Positions 54,054-63,060 of a DNA stretch of 64,000 nt are shown here, piece by piece (positions within the stretch are counted from its first letter, which is position 1; each line of letters starts with the position of its first letter). A program made the position numbers and the translations under genes. This DNA comes from Henriciella sp. (lineage in GTDB: Bacteria > Pseudomonadota > Alphaproteobacteria > Caulobacterales > Hyphomonadaceae), in assembly GCF_029936995.1 (NCBI RefSeq), contig NZ_JAPYRE010000008.1, positions 1 through 64,000 on the forward strand. The letters are read 5' to 3'. Below the pieces are notes generated by a model. It had not been told where the DNA came from. It did not search any database and saw nothing but the letters and a program-made list of their open reading frames with translations.

Positions 54054-54917
54054 TCATGCGCCCAGGTGTTTGAGGAAATCGGAAATGGCGGAAACGGCTT
54101 CGGGCTCGTCGAGCAGGGGGGCGTGGCCGACATCGGGCACAGTAACGAGCCGGGCATCGGGATGGCGCGTGACCATCTCGTTCGCCGTTTCTGGCGACAG
54201 GATGTCTGACATCTCGCCGCGGATCAGCAGAAGCGGGACGGCATAGGCTGCTTCGAACATCTTCCACATCTGCGCGCGGGTCTCTGGATCCGGTTTGACC
54301 TCACCGACCGTGCGCGTGATTTCAGGGTCATAGTCGAGAATGACGCGTCCATCCTCGCGCTCGCGATAGGTGCGTTTGGCAAATGCCATCCAGTCCGCGC
54401 CGGTGAGTTTCGGGAAGATGTCACCCTGTACGCGCGCGACCGTGTCTGCAGCAGCCTGCCAGCTCGGCTCGGGCGCGACGGTGTTTGCATAGCCAGCGAT
54501 CCGGTCGAGCCCGACCTGCTCCACTACCGGGCCGATGTCATTCATGACGATGCCGCGGATCCGCTGTGGAACTGTGGTGGCCATGACCATGGACATCAGT
54601 CCGCCCATGGAGGTGCCGATAAGGGCCACTTTGTCGAGCTTCAGATGGTCCAGCAGGGCGATCATGTCGCTTGCATATGTTGCTGGTGTGTAAGTGGCGG
54701 GCTCTTTTGCCCGCCCGGACTGGCCACGCCCGCGCACATCGACAGCAATAAACCGGCAGAGCCCGTCCAGCTCGGCGATCATCGGCTCGAAATCCTTATG
54801 ATTGCGCGTCAGCCCGTGCATGCAGAGCGCGGCCAGCGGGGCATCCTCCGGGCCATAACTCCGGGCATAGAGGTCGAGCCCGTCCGCCGAGCGATAGCGG
54901 ATATCCTTGCCTGTCAT
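54054..54917 (-). CDS. Alpha/beta hydrolase
   Basis: 287 residues. LCMHGLTRNHKDFEPM is the oxyanion hole. The nucleophile elbow is GTSMGG (Ser near 100). The Asp and His of the triad lie in the C-terminal part, with His in PDVGHAPLLDEP. The soluble protein has no signal. It is the first gene of the operon with the MFS gene. Its promoter region holds a TTCAACA-N2-TGTTGAA site, so it is likely under the TetR regulator. Substrate likely an ester or lactone. Confidence 0.92.
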   Translation of the reverse strand: MTGKDIRYRSADGLDLYARSYGPEDAPLAALCMHGLTRNHKDFEPMIAELDGLCRFIAVDVRGRGQSGRAKEPATYTPATYASDMIALLDHLKLDKVALIGTSMGGLMSMVMATTVPQRIRGIVMNDIGPVVEQVGLDRIAGYANTVAPEPSWQAAADTVARVQGDIFPKLTGADWMAFAKRTYREREDGRVILDYDPEITRTVGEVKPDPETRAQMWKMFEAAYAVPLLLIRGEMSDILSPETANEMVTRHPDARLVTVPDVGHAPLLDEPEAVSAISDFLKHLGA

Positions 54918-54952
54918 TTTTCCTCCCTTGGCATTGTCTCTTGCAATGCTTA

Positions 54953-54968
54953 TTCAACAGTTGTTGAA
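54953..54968. promoter_or_regulatory. TetR-type operator between the hydrolase and tetR genes
   Basis: The 16-mer TTCAACA-GT-TGTTGAA is a perfect 7-2-7 palindrome. The same palindrome occurs twice before the TonB receptor on the other side of the tetR gene. It lies 36 nt upstream of the hydrolase start, between the divergent genes. Confidence 0.75.
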
Positions 54969-55076
54969 ACATACTGAAATCAGGCACAAGCACAAGCCGG
55001 GAAGCAGGCCATTTGGTCATTTTGGCGAGACGCCTAGATAATAGTGATGCCCCTGGCGGGCGCGTGGAGAAAAGAA

Positions 55077-55724
55077 ATGGCGAATGCCGACACCAAAGTC
55101 TCACGCAAGGATGCAATCCTTGATGCCGCCGAAGCCCTGTTCGCCGAACACGGCTATGACGGCGTGACGCTACGTGCCATTGCGGCAAGGGCCGGCGTCG
55201 ATGTGGCGCTGGCAAACTATCATTTTGGCCGCAAGCATGAGCTGTTCGAACAGACGTTCCAGCGCCGCGCCGAAATCCTCAACACATGGCGACTTGAAGC
55301 GCTTGAGGCCTGCCGCCGCGAGGCTGCACCTGCCGCACCCAGTGTGCGCGACATCATAGACGCCTACCTGCGCCCGCTTATGACTGGCCCGCATCTGAAA
55401 GAGCCGGGCTGGCGCAACTATTATGGCATGGTCGCTTACGTGAACAGCTCCGTGACATGGGGCGGCCAGCTGATGACACGCTCATATGATCCCGCGATCG
55501 GGAGCTTTATCGACGCTCTCAAGGAAGCCCTTCCGGAGGCTGGCGATGAAGCGATCTACTGGGGCTATCATTGCCTGTCCGGTGCGCTGACGCTGGCCTT
55601 TGCCCAGACCGGTCGCCTCGACCATCTCTCGCATGGCAAGGTGTGCTCGACCGACCTTGAGGGGGGGTACCTCCAGATGGTCGACTTCATCACCGCCGGA
55701 TTCGAGCGGATCGGTCGGCCCTAG
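55077..55724 (+). CDS. TetR-family transcriptional regulator
   Basis: 215 residues from ATG 55077, chosen for GGAG 7-8 nt upstream; ATG 55044 is also open. The N-terminal HTH is ILDAAEALFAEHGYDGVTLRAIAARAGVDVALANYHFGRKHELFE. The C-terminal ligand domain is helical (PTSVRDIIDAYLRPLM-like, AIYWGYHCLSGALTLAF). It divides two regulated units: the hydrolase/MFS operon to its left and the TonB receptor to its right. It probably binds the shared 7-2-7 operators and is released by a small effector. Confidence 0.93.
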   Translation: MANADTKVSRKDAILDAAEALFAEHGYDGVTLRAIAARAGVDVALANYHFGRKHELFEQTFQRRAEILNTWRLEALEACRREAAPAAPSVRDIIDAYLRPLMTGPHLKEPGWRNYYGMVAYVNSSVTWGGQLMTRSYDPAIGSFIDALKEALPEAGDEAIYWGYHCLSGALTLAFAQTGRLDHLSHGKVCSTDLEGGYLQMVDFITAGFERIGRP

Positions 55725-55737
55725 AAACGCCTGCATA

Positions 55738-55770
55738 AAGAAAAGGCGGCGCCTCTTGCGAAGCGCCGCC
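55738..55770 (-). terminator. Intrinsic terminator of the TonB receptor gene
   Basis: An 8-bp stem GGCGGCGC/GCGCCGCC (55745-55752 with 55763-55770) is followed on the minus strand by TTTTCTTT. It lies between the convergent tetR and receptor stops, 31 nt from the receptor stop. Confidence 0.8.
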
Positions 55771-55800
55771 AGTTGTGAATGGGCAGGGAGTGACCCGTTC

Positions 55801-58155
55801 CTAGTACTTGTAGTCGATGCCGAAGGTGACCGTGCGCGGATCGCCATAGAAGGCGGTCAGCGTGCCCTCGAGGCCGAGCGTCGGCGTGAAGGTGCCATCC
55901 TGGTTGACGGTCACGAAGTTATAGCCGGCCACGATGTATTCCTCGTCGGTGAGGTTTTTGCCATTCAGGCTGAAGCCCCAGCGCCCGTCGGCGGTTTCCC
56001 AGCGGATGCTGGCGTCCCAGAGGGTGAAGGCCTCCTGGTCGAGGAACGGGTTCGGGCTTTCGAACTGGCTGGATTCACCACGGTAGGAGAGTTGCGTGTT
56101 CAGCAGCAGGTTGCCGCCCTTGAAAGGAGTGTCGTAGGACAGGCGCCCATTGGCCGTCCAGTCCGGCGTGTTCTGAATCACCCGTTCGTCGGCGACATTG
56201 TTGCCGAAGGCGTCGATGAACTCGTCATACTCGGCATCGAGATAGCCAAGCGACCAGCCGAGGTTCAGAAGGTCGCCATCACGCGCCATGTCTTCCGCAA
56301 TGGTGGCCGTGCCCTCGAACTCGACGCCCGAGATGGTCGCTGCACCCGCATTCGTGGTGACGCCCGTGAAGGTGTCGTTGACGCCGTCGCCATCGGTATC
56401 GACGCCGATCGAGCCGGGCACCTGGACATCCTTGTAGTCGGAATAGAACGCCGCGATCGAGTAGTTCAGGCGGCCGCCCAGCTGGCTGGCCTTGTAGCCG
56501 ATTTCATAGGAGTCGACCTCTTCCGGATCGAACTGCATGAACTGGTAAATCTCAGCGTCTGAGACCGTGCCGTCCTGGTCGAGGTCCGGTGCGGCCGTCG
56601 TCTGGCCGCGCGGATCGAAGGAGCCTCCCTTGAAGCCCTGTGAGTAGGTCGCATAGACGTTGGAGTCCGGCGTCACATTATAGCTCAGCGAGACGCGCGG
56701 GCTGAAATCGTCGAACGTGGCTTCGCCCTGGAAGTCGGAGGTCACGGCAATCGGCGTGGCATTGCCACCGAAGAACTCGGAGAAGCCGCCGACATAGGTG
56801 CGCCGCAGGACCGTTGAGGTCCGTGTGTCCTCGGTATAGCGGCCACCGAGCGAGACGGAAAACCTGTCGGTGACGTCATAGGTGAAATCGCCGAAGATTG
56901 ACCAGGTCTCGGTGCCGACATCGCCAAAGGTCTGCGCGTTAAGGCCCGGCAGGCCAAGCACGTCGCCGGTGGTCGCCAGTAGCACGTCAAAGACAGTCGA
57001 GGCATTGGCGTCGAGATAATAAAGCCCGATCAGGCCATTCAGGCGGTCACCCGAATAGAGTAGCTGGAGCTCTTCGGAAAACTGGTCGTTCTTGTAGATG
57101 GCAGGCACGTCCAGATCGGCTTCCGGCAGGGAGTCGAAGTCGATCGGGGAGGTGCTTTCATCTTCGCGGTAGGCGAGAATGTTCTTCAGCGTCCAGTTAT
57201 CAGTCAGCTCGGCTTCGGCGACGATAGAACCGCCATAGGCTTCCACTTCTTGCGGGACGACGTCGAGCCCGGCGCGGGTATCGAAGACATCGCCAAGAAC
57301 GGGATAATCGAAGGGTGGGAACTGGTCGGGGATCAGGCGGTGACCCTGGCGGGCATTCGACTTGTCGAGCGAGTAGTCGGCCGCCGCCCGGATCTGGAAT
57401 GTGTCGGTGACATCGTACTCTGCAGAGACGCGCGCACCGAACAGCTTCTTGTTGTAGTTTTCTTCGCCCGTGAACAGGTTGTCGCCATAGCCATCACGGT
57501 TGAAGCTCGCCACGGATGCGCCAACGCGGAAATCTTCCGTGACCGGAAGGGAGGTCGTCACGACCGCGTCGAACCGGTTATAGCTGCCGGCTTTCAGGTT
57601 GACTTCATAGGTTGGATCATCGGAGAGGCCGCGCGTGACGTACTTGATCGCGCCGCCAATCGTGTTGCGGCCATAAAGCGTGCCCTGCGGGCCGCGCAGA
57701 ACCTCGACACGCTCAACATCATAAATGTCGAGAACGGCGCCTTGCGGACGGTTGAGATAGACATCATCGACATAGACGCCGACACCGGCTTCGAAGCCTG
57801 CGACCGGGTCCTGCTGGCCGACACCGCGGATGAAGGCGGTGAGCGTGGTGTTGGTTCCGCGTGAAACCTCAAGCGTGACGTTCGGTGAGATCTTGGAGAT
57901 TTCAGTAATATCAGCGACGCCGAGGTCGCCGAGAAGGTCACCATCAAAGGCGGAAACCGACAGCGGCACATCAACCAGGTTCTGCTCGCGCCGCTGTGCG
58001 GTCACCGTGACGGCCTGAAAGCGACGCTGGGTTTCCGGCGTGCCGTCTGCCTCGGTGGCTTCGCTGGCGGTGTCCTGTGCAAGGGCCGGCATCACAGGTG
58101 TCAGCGCCGTTGCGCACAGGGCAGCTGCCATGAGCTTTGATGTATGTGTCCGCAT
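55801..58155 (-). CDS. TonB-dependent receptor regulated with the hydrolase and MFS genes
   Basis: 784 residues. The signal peptide ends in ALAQ. The TonB box-like start is followed by a plug with VTVTAQRREQNLVDVPLSVSAF, TAFIRGVGQQDP and EVLRGPQGTLYGRNTIGGAIKYVTR. The barrel ends with FGIDYKY. The long extracellular regions (PDLDQDGTVSDAEIYQFM and similar) are rich in Asp and Thr, as in sphingomonad-like receptors for plant or aromatic compounds. Together with the MFS carrier and the hydrolase it may form an uptake-and-cleave unit under the TetR regulator. Confidence 0.92.
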   Translation of the reverse strand: MRTHTSKLMAAALCATALTPVMPALAQDTASEATEADGTPETQRRFQAVTVTAQRREQNLVDVPLSVSAFDGDLLGDLGVADITEISKISPNVTLEVSRGTNTTLTAFIRGVGQQDPVAGFEAGVGVYVDDVYLNRPQGAVLDIYDVERVEVLRGPQGTLYGRNTIGGAIKYVTRGLSDDPTYEVNLKAGSYNRFDAVVTTSLPVTEDFRVGASVASFNRDGYGDNLFTGEENYNKKLFGARVSAEYDVTDTFQIRAAADYSLDKSNARQGHRLIPDQFPPFDYPVLGDVFDTRAGLDVVPQEVEAYGGSIVAEAELTDNWTLKNILAYREDESTSPIDFDSLPEADLDVPAIYKNDQFSEELQLLYSGDRLNGLIGLYYLDANASTVFDVLLATTGDVLGLPGLNAQTFGDVGTETWSIFGDFTYDVTDRFSVSLGGRYTEDTRTSTVLRRTYVGGFSEFFGGNATPIAVTSDFQGEATFDDFSPRVSLSYNVTPDSNVYATYSQGFKGGSFDPRGQTTAAPDLDQDGTVSDAEIYQFMQFDPEEVDSYEIGYKASQLGGRLNYSIAAFYSDYKDVQVPGSIGVDTDGDGVNDTFTGVTTNAGAATISGVEFEGTATIAEDMARDGDLLNLGWSLGYLDAEYDEFIDAFGNNVADERVIQNTPDWTANGRLSYDTPFKGGNLLLNTQLSYRGESSQFESPNPFLDQEAFTLWDASIRWETADGRWGFSLNGKNLTDEEYIVAGYNFVTVNQDGTFTPTLGLEGTLTAFYGDPRTVTFGIDYKY

Positions 58156-58196
58156 TGTCTTTCTCCTCCCAGGGGCAGTTGGTGCCCTCTATCACG

Positions 58197-58228
58197 TTCA
58201 ACATGTGTTGAGTTCAACAGATGTTGAA
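58197..58228. promoter_or_regulatory. Two adjacent TetR-type operators before the TonB receptor gene
   Basis: TTCAACA-TG-TGTTGAG (58197-58212, one mismatch) and TTCAACA-GA-TGTTGAA (58213-58228, perfect) are directly adjacent, 16 bp apart centre to centre. They match the operator at 54953-54968. They lie 42-73 nt upstream of the receptor start. Confidence 0.75.
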
Positions 58229-58490
58229 TACGCATTTCCGGTAGACGGAGTCAATCGCGCGCGGAACGGGAATCGTGGCGTTTGGGCAACATTTCGCCTA
58301 ATTCAAAGCGGGCAGGCGGTACGATCTTGCGTGCCAGCCGCTTTGACTGCGGCAAGATCATGCGTCCTGAGTTGGAAATTCTACGCCCTTGAGCCTGCGG
58401 GCGGGGCAGAAAGCTGCAATCAGCCCGGGGCAAACACGGTCGAGGGTTTCCGGTGCCCTATGGTGCCAGACGTGTGACCTTATAGTGCGG
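58229..58490. other. Intergenic stretch between the TonB receptor and receiver genes
   Basis: No gene is supported here; a short open frame on the minus strand has no features. It may hold further upstream control sequence for the TonB receptor. Confidence 0.4.
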
Positions 58491-58874
58491 CTATCCTGCC
58501 TGAAGTTGCAGGCCAGGTTCGTCATTGGCCATCAGTCTTCTCAATGACTCAAGCAGGGCCCCGGACGGAACAGGCTTTCTAAGCAGCGAGACCCCTGCAA
58601 ATTCTGCCGGCTGGTGTCTCATGTTTCCACTGACGAAGGCAAACGGAAGGCCGCGTCTTGAAAGTTCACCCGCAATTGGCAGGGAATTTTCCTTGTGAAG
58701 CTTATAGTCGAGCAAGGCTGCCGACACATCTTCCTGTTCAATCACTGCAAGCGCACCGGCGACCGAACTGACCGGTCCTATGGTTTCGAAACCGGCGGAT
58801 TCCAGTTGGTGCTTGAACTGAAGTCCCATCAGGAGTTCATCTTCAACGATAAGGATGCGGAAACCGTGGGCCAT
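58491..58874 (-). CDS. Receiver-only response regulator
   Basis: 127 residues from ATG 58874; an upstream extension to 58949 is not needed. The CheY-like fold has ILIVEDELLMG with the acidic pair, the phospho-Asp in ALLDYKLHKENSLP, FVSGN in the Thr/Ser position, and KPVPSGALLESL with the conserved Lys. No output domain. It is divergent from the Crp/Fnr-like gene with about 90 nt between. Its kinase is not in the window. It resembles the single-domain receivers linked with HWE kinases of alphaproteobacteria. Confidence 0.88.
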   Translation of the reverse strand: MAHGFRILIVEDELLMGLQFKHQLESAGFETIGPVSSVAGALAVIEQEDVSAALLDYKLHKENSLPIAGELSRRGLPFAFVSGNMRHQPAEFAGVSLLRKPVPSGALLESLRRLMANDEPGLQLQAG

Positions 58875-58967
58875 GATTATATCCAGACAGATCGTACCAT
58901 AAGTCCTTTGACTGCGGCCTTTACGGCAGGGATGCACTAACAAATACAAACAAGTTAGGAATTGGCA

Positions 58968-59648
58968 GTGGAGCGTTTTGTCTTTAACTTCGGGTTGCCT
59001 TCCCTGATGACGCTACTCACGGAACGCGAGGCTGCCAGGCTGGGTGAGATTTCGGGGTCTGCTGTTTACCGCGATAACGAGCTGATTTTTGCGCGTGGCG
59101 ACCATACGGGTGGGATGTGCTGGATTGAGAGCGGTGCGGTAAGGCTTGGCCGGCATGATCCTGAAGGACATTTTCTCTGCCTGCTTGAGCTCGATGCGGG
59201 GCAGCATTTTGGAGACTTTGTAAGCCTCAATGCGAAGACGAGGGTGTATGAGTCGTATGCGATTGGCCGAACGGTCCTGCGCGAAACGCCGACAGGGGCG
59301 CTGAAAGCCCTGCTCGATGAAGAGCCCGGCATTGTCAGGGCGCTTCTGAGGGTCTCTACGGGCCGGCTCAGCCTGCTGATGGAGCTTTATGACGATGTCA
59401 GGCGCCTGCCGGCGACTGCGCGGCTGGCCAAGGTCATCCTGTATAACACACAGGCGGATGAGCGTGAGGAACTGGTCGCTTGTACGCAAAGTGACCTGGC
59501 CTCCATTCTGGGGCTTTCGGAGCTTTCGGTGAGCAAGGCGCTCAATCAGCTACAGGCGCGCGGGGCCATCGAGACCGGATACAGACAGGTATCGGTTCGC
59601 TCGCGCAGCACGCTGACCCGAATTGCTTTCGGGGATACGCCTGCCTGA
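58968..59648 (+). CDS. Crp/Fnr-family transcriptional regulator
   Basis: 226 residues from GTG 58968, chosen since TTAGGA is 7 nt upstream. The cyclic-nucleotide-binding type beta roll covers about 15-120 (YRDNELIFARGDHTGGMCWIESGAVRLG). A long dimer helix follows, then a winged HTH with VACTQSDLASILGLSELSVSKALNQLQARGAIET. No Cys cluster as in Fnr. It sits directly upstream of the second TonB receptor operon; control of it is possible but not shown. Effector unknown. Confidence 0.9.
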   Translation: MERFVFNFGLPSLMTLLTEREAARLGEISGSAVYRDNELIFARGDHTGGMCWIESGAVRLGRHDPEGHFLCLLELDAGQHFGDFVSLNAKTRVYESYAIGRTVLRETPTGALKALLDEEPGIVRALLRVSTGRLSLLMELYDDVRRLPATARLAKVILYNTQADEREELVACTQSDLASILGLSELSVSKALNQLQARGAIETGYRQVSVRSRSTLTRIAFGDTPA

Positions 59649-59819
59649 GACAGCGCAGTCCTTTGCCATGACGTCAATGATGAAGTTGGCTCCGCGCGGC
59701 GAGCAATAACAGGCAGGAAAGCATTTCGCTCGCAACTAAGAATGAATTGCAGTTGCATTATATCGAGGTAGTTGATAATCGGCCCGCTCAATCGGGAACA
59801 CAAAACGAGGATTATTCCA

Positions 59820-61859
59820 TTGACGAGGGGATTATTGTGCGGCGTTGCGGCAGCAGCGATGGCAGGGGGCGTGTCTCACGCTCAGGATGAAGCCAGCAAA
59901 CAGCGTATCGAAGAGACCATCATTGTCGTAGGCGAAACGACGAACGTCCTGATCGATGATGAGCAGATCGAAAAGACACAGGCCAATGACCTGGCGGACA
60001 TCTTCCGTCAGACACCCTCTGTTTCTGTCGGGGGCTCGGTCGGTATTGCCCAGAAAGTCTATGTTCGCGGGCTTGAGGACACACTGCTCAATGTGACGGT
60101 GGACGGTGCTCCGCAGACCGGCACCCTGTTTCACCATATCGGCCGCGTTCACATCGAACCGGAGCTTCTCGAGCGTGTCGAGCTTCAGGCTGGCGCGGGT
60201 GAGGCGACAGCAGGTTTCGGGGCTGTCGGCGGGGCGATCCGTTTCAGGACAAAGAGCGCGAGCGACCTGCTCAAGCCTGATGAGCGGTTTGGCGCCATGG
60301 TGCGGGCAGGCTGGTTCAGCAATGATGGCTACAAGGGCAGTGCAACCGCCTATGGCAAGCTCTCGGACAACTGGGACCTCCTGGGCTCTCTGGTCTATGT
60401 TGACCGTGAGAACATGGAAGATGGCGACGGCAACACGCTCTATGGCACGGCGGCCGAACAGCTACTCGGTTTCGTGAAACTCTCAGGCGAGATCGCACCA
60501 GACCATTTTGTTTCCCTGAGCTATGAGAACCGCGACGAGGAAGGCGAGTTTGGCGCACGTCCGAACTGGCCGACCCTCGAAAGCGATACGCTGTTTCCTG
60601 CTGAAGCGACACGGGAGACCGTGGTTGCAAACTATCGCAATGAACTTGGCGATTTCATCAATGTGGATGCGACCGCTTACTTCACCTCATCGGAATTCGA
60701 GCAGGACCGGTTTGACCGCTGGGGCCGTTATGGGGGCGATCTCGAGACCTACGGCTTCGATCTTCGAAACACGTCGCGCTTCGGGGAACATGAGCTGATT
60801 TACGGGGTCGAGCACCGCAACGATACGGTCAGCAGCCAGTACCTGGCGCCTGATGATGTCTGGCAGGCCTGGGCCTGGGACCCGGCCATCGGCCAGTTCG
60901 AAGAGGAAGGAAATCTCTGGGCAGGTTATCTTCAGGGACATTTCCAGGTGACAGACAAGCTTCTGCTGAGTGCTGGCGGGCGCTATGATTCCTATGAGCT
61001 CGAACTCGTCACCTATAACGAGGAGACCTCCAGCGACGGGTTCAGCGGCAACATCGGCTTGCGCTACGATTTCACGCCGGAGCTTGCCGTTACAGTCGGG
61101 CATGCCCAGGCCTTCCGCGGCAAGGAAGTCGGGGATTCCTTCACTCTCGAGAAGCGGCCCGGCCGTCTGCGTCTTGATCCCGGCCTTGATCCGGAGCGGG
61201 TCGACAATACCGAGGCGGGCCTTGTCTATGACAATGGGCGGCTCAGGGCAGGCGCGTCTGTTTTCTCGATGACGATTGATGATGTCATCCTTGACCAGAT
61301 TGGCGGCGGTGCCGCGCCACAGGACTCCATCTATTATGAGAATGTCGGCGAGTTCGAGACCCAGGGCGTCGAATTGCGCGCCGGATATAGCTGGGACCGG
61401 TTCAGCGCCGATCTTTTCTATACCACCTACGATTCCGAACTGAACGGACGCGACGTGGAAGGCTATGAAGAGATTGGCCTTGCGAACGCTTCCGGTGACC
61501 AGTGGAACCTCAACCTCGCCTGGACCCCGACCCACACATTCGATCTTGGCCTGAATGTGCGCAAGGTCGAGGATCTCAACGATATCACCGTCCTCTACCG
61601 GGCGCTTGAGATCGGCTGGACCGACAGGCTCTACACTGTCGACAAGCCGGGCTACACCGTGGCGGACATCTATGCGACCTGGCGGCCGGAGAACGTGCCG
61701 GGCCTGCGCCTCAACATTGGCGTGCAGAACCTGTTCGACGAACAGTACCGCGATCATTCCAGCGTGGCAGACTATAACGACATCCCCGGCTGGGGTGGCG
61801 TTGCCGGGCTCTATGAAGCGGGCCGTGATATCCGCGTATCGGTCGGCTACGACTTCTGA
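59820..61859 (+). CDS. TonB-dependent receptor of an iron-uptake operon
   Basis: About 679 residues. The start is TTG 59820, which has CGAGGA 9 nt upstream and opens directly into a signal peptide (LLCGVAAAAMAGGVSHAQ); an upstream TTG (59772) is not favoured. The plug has NDLADIFRQTPSVSVGGSV and KVYVRGLEDTLLNVTVDGAPQTG, then ELQAGAGEATAGFGAVGGAIRF. The barrel ends in RVSVGYDF. It overlaps the PepSY gene by TGATG, a combination seen with siderophore or haem receptors. An AT-rich stretch with an imperfect inverted repeat (AATGAATTGCAGTTGCATT, 59741-59759) precedes the gene. Confidence 0.9.
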   Translation: MTRGLLCGVAAAAMAGGVSHAQDEASKQRIEETIIVVGETTNVLIDDEQIEKTQANDLADIFRQTPSVSVGGSVGIAQKVYVRGLEDTLLNVTVDGAPQTGTLFHHIGRVHIEPELLERVELQAGAGEATAGFGAVGGAIRFRTKSASDLLKPDERFGAMVRAGWFSNDGYKGSATAYGKLSDNWDLLGSLVYVDRENMEDGDGNTLYGTAAEQLLGFVKLSGEIAPDHFVSLSYENRDEEGEFGARPNWPTLESDTLFPAEATRETVVANYRNELGDFINVDATAYFTSSEFEQDRFDRWGRYGGDLETYGFDLRNTSRFGEHELIYGVEHRNDTVSSQYLAPDDVWQAWAWDPAIGQFEEEGNLWAGYLQGHFQVTDKLLLSAGGRYDSYELELVTYNEETSSDGFSGNIGLRYDFTPELAVTVGHAQAFRGKEVGDSFTLEKRPGRLRLDPGLDPERVDNTEAGLVYDNGRLRAGASVFSMTIDDVILDQIGGGAAPQDSIYYENVGEFETQGVELRAGYSWDRFSADLFYTTYDSELNGRDVEGYEEIGLANASGDQWNLNLAWTPTHTFDLGLNVRKVEDLNDITVLYRALEIGWTDRLYTVDKPGYTVADIYATWRPENVPGLRLNIGVQNLFDEQYRDHSSVADYNDIPGWGGVAGLYEAGRDIRVSVGYDF

Positions 61860-63025
61860 TGGCGCAGGTCGGTCAGACCGCGATGAAGCGGCCGGGCTTT
61901 CGTGTCCGGCCGCTACTTGTGTTCTGGCACCGCTGGTTCGGGATTTTCGCCACACTCTGGCTGGCATTAATGGGCATCACCGGCTCGGCGGTCGTGTATT
62001 ACGGGGAGCTGGACACCTGGCTCAATCCTGATCTGCGGCAGGTCGAAGTGCCAGACGCATCGCGTATGCCGGCGGCAGCGTGGCTGGACTCCGCACAGCA
62101 GGCCTATCCGGAACGTTATGTCCGCTTCATCGACCTGCCGGACGCGGCTGGCAAAAGTGTGCGGATATCAATGCCCGCACGGGCTGGCGGAGCACCGTCG
62201 ATCGAGGTCTATGTCGACCCGTATTCCGCTGAAGTGCTCGGCCACCGTGAGCATGATGTTGTCAGCCTGCATCCACGCTACCTGATGAACTTTCTCTATG
62301 AGCTGCACCTCGACCTGCATCTCGGCCCGCTGATGGTCTGGTTTCTCGGGCTGGTCTCGCTGCTCTGGATTATCGACCATTTTGCAGCAGCGTACCTCTC
62401 GTTTCCGAAACTGAAGAAATGGATGGCAAGTTTTCGTGTCCGGTTCAGACAGGGCGGACACAAGACGACATTCGATCTGCATAGGGCAGGTGCGCTCTGG
62501 GTCTGGCCCGTCACGCTCGCGCTGGCGGTCTCCGGGGTCTACTTCAACTGGTATGAAGGCTTTGTGCGCACGGTTGATGCCGTCTCGCCGGTTACGCCAC
62601 GCGCCATATTCACGCTCGAAGAGGTGGAGCAGCCGGTCTTCGATCCTGCGATCAGTTTCCCCGAAGCCTTCGACATTGCTGGGCAGGGCGCAGGCGATCC
62701 GGAATTTGACATGGCGAGCTATAATCCGCGCACGGCTGCGTACGAATTACGGGCCTATGACCCACGCGATATTGACGGCTATGGCCGCCGGATGATCGTG
62801 ATTGGCGGGGAAGACGGCAGCCTCATCAGTGACCGTCACAGCACGGAGGGGTCAGCTGGGGATGTCTTCCTCGCATGGCAATATCCCCTGCACTCCGGCA
62901 AGGCCTTCGGTGCGGTGGGCCGGGCGATCATCTTCGTTTCCGGTATCCTGCTCAGTATCGTCTGCATTACCGGCATCATGATCTGGGCGCGAAAACGGGC
63001 CGCCCGCAGAAAACGGCGCAGCTGA
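61859..63025 (+). CDS. PepSY-associated inner-membrane protein
   Basis: 388 residues. The PepSY_TM family layout is an N-terminal membrane segment (WFGIFATLWLALMGITGSAVVYYGELDTWLNP), a periplasmic PepSY part (YVDPYSAEVLGHREHD) and a second helix (HLDLHLGPLMVWFLGLVSLLWIIDHF). Further come HRAGALWVWPVTLALAVSGVYFNWY and the last helix GRAIIFVSGILLSIVCITGIMIWARKRAARRKRR. Histidines in HLGP and HRAG sites could bind haem. Such proteins are believed to reduce imported iron complexes in the periplasm. Coupled to the receptor by 1 nt overlap. Confidence 0.9.
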   Translation: MAQVGQTAMKRPGFRVRPLLVFWHRWFGIFATLWLALMGITGSAVVYYGELDTWLNPDLRQVEVPDASRMPAAAWLDSAQQAYPERYVRFIDLPDAAGKSVRISMPARAGGAPSIEVYVDPYSAEVLGHREHDVVSLHPRYLMNFLYELHLDLHLGPLMVWFLGLVSLLWIIDHFAAAYLSFPKLKKWMASFRVRFRQGGHKTTFDLHRAGALWVWPVTLALAVSGVYFNWYEGFVRTVDAVSPVTPRAIFTLEEVEQPVFDPAISFPEAFDIAGQGAGDPEFDMASYNPRTAAYELRAYDPRDIDGYGRRMIVIGGEDGSLISDRHSTEGSAGDVFLAWQYPLHSGKAFGAVGRAIIFVSGILLSIVCITGIMIWARKRAARRKRRS

Positions 63026-63053
63026 ATTCGTTTTCTGCGAATTCAGCTGCGCC
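63015..63053. terminator. Bidirectional 16-bp hairpin between convergent genes
   Basis: Positions 63015-63030 pair perfectly with 63038-63053 around a 7-nt loop. It spans the PepSY stop codon. No long T-run, but its position between convergent genes points to termination or message protection. Confidence 0.65.
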
Positions 63054-63060
63054 ATGGTGG

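Noticed and set aside
59741-59759. Fur box before the second TonB receptor
   Set aside because: The imperfect palindrome matches the Fur consensus poorly (about 9 of 19 in the best register), so it is not listed as a Fur site.
60687-61967. 426-codon open frame antisense to the second TonB receptor
   Set aside because: The opposite strand encodes a full TonB receptor; the antisense product has no recognisable features.
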